The translations under genes and the position numbers were made by a program. DNA of 5,377 nucleotides, taken from the NCBI GenBank assembly GCA_016184445.1, contig JACPCT010000253.1:1-5377 (forward strand), in the 5' to 3' direction. Source of the stretch: Candidatus Tectimicrobiota bacterium (lineage in GTDB: Bacteria > UBA8248). The notes under the pieces are model-generated. The model was not told the DNA's origin. It worked only from the letters and a program-made list of their open reading frames with translations, and did no database searches. Shown here piece after piece: positions 1 through 5,375 of the stretch (position 1 is its first letter; each line of letters begins with the position of its first letter).

Positions 1-276
1 GCCGTAGGAGAGGGCCAGGGTGCGCAGGTGCTTGGCCTTCCAGGAGACGGCGGGGTTGATGCGCATCTCCCGCAAGGTGCTGTGGGTGTGGCCCTTCATG
101 AGGACGGGCACGGTGAGCCACTGGACGCCGTTGGGGGTCCAGACGCGGTTGCGGTTGGCGAAGCCGTTCCTCTCCATCTGGACGGTGTCCAGCAGGACGA
201 AGAGGTCGGCGTGGAGGATCTTGTGGAAGTACCCCAGCCAGGGCAGGTAGGCGGGCTGGTGGATGGCGGCGATCAT
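1..276 (-). CDS. WbqC-family protein, N-terminal part (runs off the window)
   Basis: Reading leftward from an ATG at 276-274, 92 codons stay open to the window edge, so the C-terminal part and stop codon are missing. The N-terminus carries the hallmark of the WbqC-like family: an IHQPAYLPWLGYFHKI segment (residues 5-20), then a FVLLDTVQ block, an F.NRNR block and a WLTVPV strand. The family is known mainly from O-antigen and other surface-polysaccharide clusters. Complete members are about 230 residues long and their biochemical role is poorly defined; a link to sugar or amino-sugar modification is inferred from context only. A purine-rich GGGAGG lies about 10 nt upstream of the ATG, and no better in-frame start was seen. 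The gene is divergent from the sigma factor gene. Family assignment is confident; a role in glycan synthesis here is only inference. Confidence 0.85.
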   Translation of the reverse strand, partial: MIAAIHQPAYLPWLGYFHKILHADLFVLLDTVQMERNGFANRNRVWTPNGVQWLTVPVLMKGHTHSTLREMRINPAVSWKAKHLRTLALSYG

Positions 277-468
277 GCCGGGCCGCCCTCCCGCCGGAGG
301 CGGCTCCCGGGATTCCCCGCGCGCCTGCCGAAGGCAAAGCCCATTTTCGTCATTTTGCCGCTGCCGGGGCGGGCCAACCCAGTGCACCGGAACCGATGGA
401 CCCGCCGCCCCAGCATTTCCGCCCTCTTTGCGCCGTCCCCGTCAACCCCCCGCCCTCCCGGGCGCCCC

Positions 469-474
469 ATTATA
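469..474 (-). promoter_or_regulatory. Candidate -10 box for the WbqC-like gene
   Basis: The minus strand reads a perfect TATAAT here, conspicuous in GC-rich DNA. No good -35 hexamer lies 16-18 bp upstream (the bases there are GAGCCG-like), and there is no extended TGn. If used, the transcript would have a leader of roughly 185 nt before the ATG at 276. The perfect -10 supports a promoter; the missing -35 and long leader weigh against it. Confidence 0.3.
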
Positions 475-507
475 TGCCCCCTTTTCGTCCCCGGCTCGCC
501 CGTTTTT

Positions 508-521
508 GCCTTGGAAAAGGC
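508..521. repeat. Short inverted repeat GCCTT-GGAA-AAGGC
   Basis: Perfect 5-bp arms flank a 4-base centre, about 105 bp upstream of the sigma factor start. It lies in the most AT-rich part of the intergenic region, where a promoter is expected, so it could be an operator half-pair. Arms this short also occur by chance, and no second copy was seen in the window. Confidence 0.25.
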
Positions 522-625
522 GCGCTTCAAAACCAATTTTGGGTTAAGATGCCCCAGTTGCGTTCCTGTCCGGCCCCATCCCCCAACAGAAAAAGGGCGG
601 ACCGAGGGAGGCGAACGACGTTCCC

Positions 626-1150
626 GTGAACCGTGAAGCCCTCCTCCGCGCCCTCCTGCCCCACCTGAACTCCCTCTACAGCTTCGCCCGCTGGCTCACC
701 CGCGACGGGGACGAGGCCGAGGATATCGTCCACGACGCCCTCTCCCGGGTGTTTTTGAACGGAAACTGCAATCTGGCGGGAGGAGAAATCCGAACTTATT
801 TGTTTACAATAATCAGGAGGACGTACATCAACCGGCTGAGGAGGGGCCGGTATGAGGCGACCTCGGCGGACTACCCCGAGGACGACTCCTCCCTGGCGGC
901 TCCCTCCGAGCGGGGGAGTTTCTCGGACCTCCCCCCTGAGCTGCTCCGGCAGGACCTGAACGAGGCCCTCGCGAGCCTCCATCCGGACAGCCGGAGCGTC
1001 GTCCTCCTCGCGGACGTCGAGGGCTTCTCGATCGATGAGATCGCCCAGATCATGGGCATCCCGGCCGGGACGGTGAAGAGCAAGCTGTGGCGGGCGCACC
1101 AGGCGCTCCGCAAGAAACTCAGGGTCTATCAGGAGTCCAAGGAGCGATGA
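626..1150 (+). CDS. ECF-type (group 4) RNA polymerase sigma factor
   Basis: This 174-residue protein has the standard two-domain layout of extracytoplasmic-function sigma factors. Sigma region 2 spans residues 7-75 and includes the acidic core-polymerase-binding stretch DGDEAEDIVHDALSRVF (27-43) and the promoter -10-recognition helix ending in YINRLRR. A variable acidic linker follows (76-107). Sigma region 4 (108-163) holds the helix-turn-helix FSIDEIAQIMGIPAGTVKSKL, which reads the -35 element. Nothing extends beyond region 4, and the length is typical. The start is GTG at 626, with GAGGGAGG at 604-611 as ribosome binding site; the 14-nt spacing is somewhat long, but no other start gives a complete region 2. 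The stop overlaps the start of the anti-sigma gene, implying translational coupling. Codons 43-62 are unusually A/T-ending compared with the rest. The regulon and signal are unknown; the ECF subgroup was not assigned. Confidence 0.92.
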   Translation: MNREALLRALLPHLNSLYSFARWLTRDGDEAEDIVHDALSRVFLNGNCNLAGGEIRTYLFTIIRRTYINRLRRGRYEATSADYPEDDSSLAAPSERGSFSDLPPELLRQDLNEALASLHPDSRSVVLLADVEGFSIDEIAQIMGIPAGTVKSKLWRAHQALRKKLRVYQESKER

Positions 1151-1875
1151 TCCAGGAACCCGGGCACGGCCGCGAGCCCCTCGGCGAAGCCCTCCCCCAC
1201 GACGGCGAGATGTCCGACCTCGTCCGCCGGTACACCGCCTACCATCCGGCGCCCGAGCGGCTGGTGGACCATTTCTACCGCCTCGCAGAGGAAGAGCGCC
1301 GCGAGAACCGCTGGCAGATGCGCCGCTTCTGGCAGGCCAGCTTCGCGGGCGCCCTGGCCGCCTCCCTGACGCTGGCGGTGGGCATCGCGGGCCTCGACTG
1401 GATCCGGGACTCGAAGGACCCCTACGACCTCGTGGCCGAGGAGGCGAAGACCACCTCCCGCCGGGCCGACACCTTCCCCGTCGCCGTCCAGGACCGCATC
1501 GAGGCCAAGCACAAGGCGCGCCTGGACAAGCTCTTCACCACGTTCAACAAGGACTTCCGCTACCGGCAGAAGGTCGCCCTCTCCGGCGGGCAGAGCGAGT
1601 TCGTCCTCGAGGGCGCCACCCTCCGCGAGGTGGACGGCCGGAAGATCGCCCACCTGATCTACCGGATGGGGAATACCCGGCTCCACCTGAACGTGATCCC
1701 GGCCGAGGACAACACCGAGTGGCCCGGCTTCCTGCGCCACGACGGCTGGGTGACCATGAACGAGGACTCCCCCCGCACCTTCGTCTGGCGCAAGGGGGCG
1801 TTCATTTACGCCATGGTCGGGGACATCCCCCTCGAGCGCTTCAGGGAGTTCTCCGCGGCGGTCTCCCAGAGGTAG
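1147..1875 (+). CDS. Membrane-bound anti-sigma factor lacking a zinc motif
   Basis: The ATG at 1147 overlaps the TGA of the sigma gene (ATGA), the classic sigma/anti-sigma arrangement; a GTG at 1087 in the same frame would put 20 residues inside the sigma gene and is less likely. The 242-residue protein has a charged, helical cytoplasmic segment (1-62), one membrane span (about 63-84, rich in A, L and F) and an outer domain (86-242). The end of that domain, from LEGATLREVDGRKIAHLIYR through VWRKGAFIYAMVGDIPLERFREF, matches the pattern recalled for C-terminal domains of proteobacterial anti-sigma factors: a DGR strand, a Y-R turn, then W..G..Y..V.D. The expected job is to hold the sigma factor at the membrane until a signal arrives. 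There is no cysteine anywhere, so the usual HxxxCxxC zinc motif is absent. Role rests on position and topology; family detail is less certain. Confidence 0.8.
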   Translation: MIQEPGHGREPLGEALPHDGEMSDLVRRYTAYHPAPERLVDHFYRLAEEERRENRWQMRRFWQASFAGALAASLTLAVGIAGLDWIRDSKDPYDLVAEEAKTTSRRADTFPVAVQDRIEAKHKARLDKLFTTFNKDFRYRQKVALSGGQSEFVLEGATLREVDGRKIAHLIYRMGNTRLHLNVIPAEDNTEWPGFLRHDGWVTMNEDSPRTFVWRKGAFIYAMVGDIPLERFREFSAAVSQR

Positions 1876-1899
1876 CTCCCCTCCCCCCGCGCGAACCTT

Positions 1900-1924
1900 C
1901 CCCGGCGGATGGCCTCCGCCGGGG
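1900..1924 (+). terminator. Strong GC hairpin after the sigma/anti-sigma operon
   Basis: A perfect 10-bp stem (CCCCGGCGGA at 1900-1909 pairing with 1915-1924) with a 5-base loop lies 24 bp after the anti-sigma stop codon. Downstream bases are pyrimidine-rich but contain only short T runs, so it is not a textbook U-tract terminator. Its position and stability still make transcription termination or 3'-end protection of the operon mRNA the best explanation. Confidence 0.6.
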
Positions 1925-1947
1925 TTCCCGTTTCCCTCTCTCCCGCC

Positions 1948-1977
1948 TTGACAGGCGCTCGCCCCCCGGCTTACAGA
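1948..1977 (+). promoter_or_regulatory. Candidate sigma70-type promoter of the monooxygenase gene
   Basis: A perfect TTGACA (1948-1953) is followed 18 bp later by TACAGA (1972-1977), which matches the -10 consensus at only three of six positions. It lies just after the terminator hairpin and about 70 bp before the start codon at 2051, where a promoter is expected. The strong -35 with a poor -10 suggests a promoter that needs an activator or is tightly controlled; that last point is inference. Confidence 0.4.
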
Positions 1978-1996
1978 AGCACTTGAATCTCCATTC

Positions 1997-2009
1997 GGAA
2001 TCCCGTTCC
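1997..2009. repeat. Small palindrome GGAA-N5-TTCC before the monooxygenase gene
   Basis: GGAA (1997-2000) and TTCC (2006-2009) flank five bases, shortly downstream of the candidate -10 box. A second weak dyad, GAAT-CTCC-ATTC (1985-1996), abuts it. Known IclR-family operators are short palindromes near the promoter, so this is a possible binding site for the neighbouring IclR protein. The arms are only 4 bp, and chance occurrence is quite possible. Confidence 0.22.
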
Positions 2010-2050
2010 ACGCGCTGAGACGGCGGTTCCGGCCCCCGGGGAGACCGCGC

Positions 2051-3166
2051 ATGCCGGTTCAGTTCCATTGGGCCCTGTGCTCGTTCAACGCAGGCGACGG
2101 CCACCACGCCAACCCCAAGATCCCGGAGCGGCCCGCTACCCTCGAGTACCTGACCCGCGTCACCCAGGCGGCCGAAGACGCCGGGTGCGTGAACATTCTC
2201 GTCCCCACGGGCACCCACTGCGTGGACGCCTGGCAGACGGCCTCGGCCCTCGCCATGCGGACCCGCAAGATCAAGTTCCTCGTCGCCTTCCGGCCCGGCC
2301 TCGTGGGCCCCGTCCTCGCCGCCCAGCAGGCGAACACCCTGGACTACCTGACGGGGGGCCGGCTCTCCCTCAACGTCGTCTCGGGCGCCAACTCCGCCGA
2401 CCTCAGGCGCTACGGCTACCACGCCGGGCACGACGAGCGCTACGACTGCACGGAGGAGTTCCTCGACGTGGTCATGCGCGTCTGGGAGGAGAAGGGGCCC
2501 GTCACCTACGAGGGGAAGTTCTTCCAGATCGAAGGGGCCCACGTCTGGCCCCCCCGCTTCTCCCAGCCGCACCCCGACATCTTCCTGGCCGGGAGCTCCG
2601 AGAGCGCCAAGCGCGTGGCCGCCCGCTTCGGCGACGTGCACGTCTTCTTCGCCTACGAGCCCGAGACGGTGGCCAAGGACGTCGAGGAGGTCCGGGGGCT
2701 CGCCGCGGAGCAGCCCCGGCGGCGGCCCCTGGAGTTCGGGGTGCGCCACTGCATCTGCGTGCGCGAGACGAAGGAGGAGGCCCGCCGGACGGCCGAGCGC
2801 ATGATCGAGGGGAGCGATCTCGGCAACACCGCCACCTGGGCCGACTCCGTCCGCACGACCGAGTCCACGAGCCAGAGGCGGATCAACGAGATGGCCGCGC
2901 GGAACCCCTCCTACTGGCTCACCGAGACCATCTGGATGGGCATCAACAAGGTGCGCGGCGGGGGCGCCACGATGTTCGTCGGCACGCCCGGCATGGTGGC
3001 CCGCCAAATCCGCGCCTACGTGGACGCGGGGGTGACCCACTTCATCATGCACGGGTATCCCTACCTGGAGGAGGCCGAGATTTTCGGCCGGGAGGTCCTG
3101 CCCCTCCTGAAGGACCTCGGCCCGCTCATCCTGCCGGAGCCCGCGGGGGCCGCCCCGGCCCGCTAG
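2051..3166 (+). CDS. SsuD-like FMNH2-dependent monooxygenase (luciferase-like superfamily)
   Basis: This 371-residue protein aligns from end to end with the recalled E. coli alkanesulfonate monooxygenase SsuD (about 380 residues). Shared blocks include VPTG..C.DAW (51-61), KFLVAFRPGL..P.LAA (75-91), GGRLSLNVVSG (102-112), HDERYDCTEEFLDV (127-140), the FLAGSSES phosphate-site region (178-185), VRGGGATMFVG (301-311) and HGYPYLEEAE (334-343). Such enzymes use reduced flavin from a partner reductase and O2, in the cytoplasm. Counterparts of SsuD Cys54 (C57), Arg226 (R232), Arg297 (R302) and Tyr331 (Y336) are present. The His228 position is a cysteine (C234, with H233 before it), and the N-terminal THGDG is NAGDG. 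No ssu transporter or reductase gene is adjacent. I therefore call the family, not alkanesulfonate as substrate. GGGGAGA lies 6 nt before the ATG. Confidence 0.85.
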   Translation: MPVQFHWALCSFNAGDGHHANPKIPERPATLEYLTRVTQAAEDAGCVNILVPTGTHCVDAWQTASALAMRTRKIKFLVAFRPGLVGPVLAAQQANTLDYLTGGRLSLNVVSGANSADLRRYGYHAGHDERYDCTEEFLDVVMRVWEEKGPVTYEGKFFQIEGAHVWPPRFSQPHPDIFLAGSSESAKRVAARFGDVHVFFAYEPETVAKDVEEVRGLAAEQPRRRPLEFGVRHCICVRETKEEARRTAERMIEGSDLGNTATWADSVRTTESTSQRRINEMAARNPSYWLTETIWMGINKVRGGGATMFVGTPGMVARQIRAYVDAGVTHFIMHGYPYLEEAEIFGREVLPLLKDLGPLILPEPAGAAPAR

Positions 3167-3210
3167 GCCCAGCCCTCCTCCATCCAGGCTTCATGAGGTC
3201 CGGTAGGGGA

Positions 3211-3224
3211 CCCGCTTCGGCGGG
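3211..3224 (+). terminator. UUCG-capped hairpin between the monooxygenase and hydrolase genes
   Basis: CCCGC (3211-3215) pairs with GCGGG (3220-3224) around a TTCG loop closed by C-G, the very stable cUUCGg tetraloop. It lies 44 bp after the monooxygenase stop. A TCTTTTT run follows only after 13 bases (3238-3244), too far for an efficient intrinsic terminator. It may act as a partial terminator or an RNA processing/stability element that sets different expression levels for the two genes. Confidence 0.4.
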
Positions 3225-3264
3225 CGCGCTTTATCCGTCTTTTTCAACCAGGGAGAAAATCCGG

Positions 3265-4470
3265 ATGCCCAGGAAGCTGACCCGCCGCCGCGACGGCCAG
3301 CAGTGGATACTTGACTACGTCGCCAAGACTTCCGGCATGGTCCAGAACTTCGAGGACGAGAGGTTCGATCTGCCGCGCGGCGTCAAGAACTACAAGATGA
3401 TCAGCAAGTTCCAGGGCGAGGACGCCGCCCACAAGGAGGCCGTGGCGCGCGCGGCGGAGGAGGCGGGGCGGCCGGAGACCGCCCTCGAGCTCTACATCCA
3501 GGCCGCCGAGTCCTACCGGAAAGGCCAGCACGTCCTCTTCGAGGACGACCACCCCCAGAAGCTCAGGCTCCACGCCGGCCTCATCCGCTGCTACGACAAG
3601 GCGATCTCGCTCGCGGCCTACCCCATCGAGCGGCTGGAGGTTCCCTTCGAGGGCGGCCACATCCAGGTCCTGCTCCACCTCCTCCCGGACCGGCGCAGGG
3701 CCCCCTGCGTGCTCTACATCCCGGGGATGGACCAGACGAAGGAGTTCTATCCCTACATCCTCCAGAACGACTTCCTCCGCCGGGGGATGCACGCCTGCTC
3801 CATGGACGGGCCCGGCCAGGGGATGTCGAACATCCGGAAGATCCGCGTCACCCACGACAACTACGAGCGCGCGGCCCAGGCGGTGGTGAACCACCTGGCG
3901 GGAAGGCCCGAGATCGACGCGGAGAAGATCGGCGTCTTCGGGATCAGCATGGGCTCCTTCTGGGCCCCGCGCACCGCCGCCCTGGAGCCGCGCGTCAAGG
4001 CCTGCGCCGCCGCGAGCGCGAACCTGTCCGGGACGCAGTGCATCTTCGAGCAGGCCTCCCCGCGCTTCAAGCAGATCTTCATGTACATGGCGGGCATCCC
4101 CGACGAAGACGCCTTCGACCGGATGGCCGAGAAGATGACCCTCGCCGGCCACGCGGGCATGATCCGCTGCCCCGTCCTCCTGGGGGCGGGGGAGTTCGAC
4201 CCCCTGACCCCGGTGGAGGGCGCGTTCAGGCTCTTCGAGGAGCTGACCTGCCCGAAGGAGCTGTGGATCCTGGAGAACGAGTTCCACCGCGTCTGGGGCA
4301 TGAAGGGGCTGGGCGGCCTGGACCTCAACCCCTTCGCGGTGGACTGGCTCCGGGAGGCGCTGAACGGGAACATCCGGGCCGGCCACGAGAAGATCGTCTA
4401 CATCCGCCAGAACACCGGCGCGGGGCCCTACAAGGGGGACCTGCCGGAGGGCTACCCGGGCAGGTGGTGA
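3265..4470 (+). CDS. Alpha/beta hydrolase, DHPON hydrolase/Ayg1-like (possible C-C bond hydrolase)
   Basis: This 401-residue alpha/beta hydrolase has an N-terminal helical region (about 1-115) that probably acts as a cap over the active site. The catalytic core follows: a YIPGMDQTKE oxyanion-side loop (151-160), a DGPGQG motif (181-186), the nucleophile elbow GISMG with Ser228, an acid in GAGEFDPLTP (Asp312) and a histidine in NEFHRVWG (His341). The order Ser-Asp-His, DGPGQG and the helical extension fit the group containing 2,6-dihydroxypseudooxynicotine hydrolase of nicotine degradation, fungal Ayg1 and FrsA-like proteins; several of these cleave C-C bonds of ketone substrates. The start at 3265 has GGGAG 9 nt upstream; the frame is also open far upstream, but that part is a shadow of the monooxygenase gene. 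It is probably co-expressed with the monooxygenase, 98 bp away. Its 3' end overlaps the convergent regulator gene by 19 bp. The substrate is unknown; an esterase is the main alternative. Confidence 0.85.
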   Translation: MPRKLTRRRDGQQWILDYVAKTSGMVQNFEDERFDLPRGVKNYKMISKFQGEDAAHKEAVARAAEEAGRPETALELYIQAAESYRKGQHVLFEDDHPQKLRLHAGLIRCYDKAISLAAYPIERLEVPFEGGHIQVLLHLLPDRRRAPCVLYIPGMDQTKEFYPYILQNDFLRRGMHACSMDGPGQGMSNIRKIRVTHDNYERAAQAVVNHLAGRPEIDAEKIGVFGISMGSFWAPRTAALEPRVKACAAASANLSGTQCIFEQASPRFKQIFMYMAGIPDEDAFDRMAEKMTLAGHAGMIRCPVLLGAGEFDPLTPVEGAFRLFEELTCPKELWILENEFHRVWGMKGLGGLDLNPFAVDWLREALNGNIRAGHEKIVYIRQNTGAGPYKGDLPEGYPGRW

Positions 4471-5234
4471 GCGCCTGCGGGCCCGGGGGGCACGGAGGCC
4501 CCGAGGCGGCGGGAGACGGCGCGGGCGGTCTGGGTGACCGCCTCGATGTGCTCGCTCCAGGTCGGCTTGTTCATCCGCGCGGCGGGGGTGGAGGTGCTGA
4601 TGGCCCCCACCACGGCGCCCGCGGCGTTGAAGATGGGCGCCGCGACGCCGGTGACGCCCTCGCGGAACTCCCCCTTGTTCAGGGCGTAACCCTGCTCCCG
4701 GATCCTCGCGCACTCCCTGCGCAGGCGCTCCGGGTCGGTGATGGTGAGCGGGGTGTAGGGGCGCAGCCCCTGGGCGATCACCTTCTCGAGGCGGTCGGGG
4801 TGGTGGGCGAGCATCGCCTTCCCGCTGGAGACGCAATAGGCGGGGGCCGTCCCGCCCACGTGGATCTGGGCGATGATGGCCTGCCGGCTCTCGGTCTTGT
4901 CCAGGTAGGTGATGTGGGTGTCCTCCAGGACGATCAGGAGGGCGGTCTCGTTGATGCGCTCGCTCAGGGCCGCCATCAAGGGGGCGGCCGCCTTGCGCAG
5001 GCCCAGGTCCTCGATGGCCTTGCAGCCCAGCTCGAAGAGCCGGAGCCCCAGGAAGAAACGGCCGTTCTCGGGATCCCGCCGCACCATGCCGAGCGATTCC
5101 ATCGTCGCCATGAAGCGCGAGACCGTGCTCTTGGGCATCCCCAGGAGGCGGGCGAACTCGTTCACCCCGACCGGGACCTTCGACTCCCTGAGGATGTCGA
5201 GAATGCGGGCGCTCTTCGGCAGCGATTGATTCAT
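4452..5234 (-). CDS. IclR-family transcriptional regulator
   Basis: The 260-residue product has the two domains of IclR regulators. The N-terminal winged helix-turn-helix (residues 7-66) includes SARILDILRE, the LLGMPKSTVSRFMATMESLGMV recognition segment (read as 30-51) and the wing NGRFFLGLRLFELG. The effector-binding domain spans about 80-245 and contains PAYCVSSGKAMLA (131-143), the GYALNKGEFREGVTGVAAPIFN segment (182-203) and VVGAIS (208-213). IclR proteins bind promoter palindromes as dimers or tetramers and respond to small aromatic or organic acids. The ATG at 5234 is chosen because GGAG lies 6 nt upstream and because homologues begin close to the HTH; the frame extends back to a TTG at 5375, but that coincides with the promoter. 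It points toward the monooxygenase/hydrolase pair and probably regulates it, though a target beyond the right edge is equally possible. Confidence 0.92.
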   Translation of the reverse strand: MNQSLPKSARILDILRESKVPVGVNEFARLLGMPKSTVSRFMATMESLGMVRRDPENGRFFLGLRLFELGCKAIEDLGLRKAAAPLMAALSERINETALLIVLEDTHITYLDKTESRQAIIAQIHVGGTAPAYCVSSGKAMLAHHPDRLEKVIAQGLRPYTPLTITDPERLRRECARIREQGYALNKGEFREGVTGVAAPIFNAAGAVVGAISTSTPAARMNKPTWSEHIEAVTQTARAVSRRLGASVPPGPAGAHHLPG

Positions 5235-5248
5235 CCCTCGCTCCGGCG

Positions 5249-5266
5249 GCGGACCCCACGGTCCGC
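5249..5266. repeat. Perfect 7-bp inverted repeat in the iclR-type leader
   Basis: GCGGACC (5249-5255) and GGTCCGC (5260-5266) flank four bases. The dyad lies 14 bp upstream of the regulator's start codon, next to its ribosome binding site (about 5241-5244). In RNA it would form a GC-rich hairpin beside the Shine-Dalgarno sequence; in DNA it is an 18-bp palindrome suited to a dimeric regulator. Either translational control or autoregulation is possible, and the sequence does not decide between them. Confidence 0.4.
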
Positions 5267-5345
5267 TCCTCTGGGCGGCTCCCGGCCGGATGCCCCCCGC
5301 GGATTTCAGACTTGACAGCCACCCCGGCCCTGGCCGATAAACCAG

Positions 5346-5375
5346 CTTATACCACATTTCAAAACGATGTTTCAA
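5346..5375 (-). promoter_or_regulatory. Candidate promoter of the IclR-family gene
   Basis: On the minus strand, TTGAAA (5375-5370) and TATAAG (5351-5346) are separated by 18 bp, each one or two bases from sigma70 consensus. This is the most AT-rich part of the right edge. It predicts a leader of roughly 100 nt before the ATG at 5234. TTGAAA also occurs a second time at 5362-5357. Its presence argues against the upstream TTG at 5375 as a start codon. Confidence 0.6.
5362..5372. promoter_or_regulatory. Candidate operator AAAC-GAT-GTTT over the -35 box
   Basis: Perfect 4-bp arms around three bases overlap the -35 hexamer of the regulator's promoter. IclR-family proteins commonly repress their own genes by binding palindromes that overlap the promoter, so the position is suggestive. 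The arms are short and AT-rich, and half of the region may lie beyond the window edge. Confidence 0.3.

Larger units (their letters stand above)
277..625. other. Divergent intergenic region between the WbqC-like and sigma factor genes
   Basis: This 349-bp stretch has no convincing gene. Short frames cross it, but they have skewed Pro/Arg/Gly composition and no recognisable domain. It is patchier in base composition than the genes, with T-rich and A-rich runs around 340-357, 470-490 and 500-545. It holds a TATAAT hexamer on the minus strand (469-474), a small inverted repeat (508-521), an imperfect dyad at about 531-545 (AACCAA facing TTGGGTT) and the Shine-Dalgarno sequence of the sigma factor gene (604-611). 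It should contain promoters for both flanking genes, but only the leftward one has a visible -10 box. Confidence 0.7.

Noticed and set aside
389..394. GGAACC resembling an ECF-type -35 element that could give sigma autoregulation
   Set aside because: No CGTC-like -10 element lies 16-17 bp downstream, and the site is over 230 bp from the sigma start codon.
545..550. TAAGAT as a -10 box for the sigma factor gene
   Set aside because: No acceptable -35 hexamer lies at 16-18 bp spacing; the nearest TTGGAA is 28 bp away.
28..636. Several short plus- and minus-strand frames across 20-636
   Set aside because: They overlap the WbqC-like coding sequence antisense or consist of Pro/Arg-rich sequence; no recognisable start context or motif.
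1129..2052. 307-codon frame antisense to the anti-sigma gene
   Set aside because: No domain, Gly/Val/Leu-rich shadow composition, and it covers the terminator and promoter region.
1841..3052. 403-codon open frame antisense to the monooxygenase
   Set aside because: Composition is dominated by Gly, Ala, Val, Arg and His with no domain; it mirrors the G/C-ending codons of the real gene and runs across the intergenic region.
2068..3264. Apparent 800-residue fusion formed by the hydrolase frame extending back through the monooxygenase gene
   Set aside because: The first 399 residues are a +2 shadow of the monooxygenase with Arg/Pro-rich nonsense sequence; the hydrolase has its own Shine-Dalgarno and ATG at 3265.
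4455..4487. Imperfect GC-rich stem at the convergent gene junction as a bidirectional terminator
   Set aside because: The stem needs bulges, lies within coding sequence, and has no T tract on either side.
3244..5322. 692-codon open frame on the minus strand
   Set aside because: It spans two genes with clear domains in other frames. The sequence is low-complexity Arg/Pro/Gly, typical of high-GC shadow frames.
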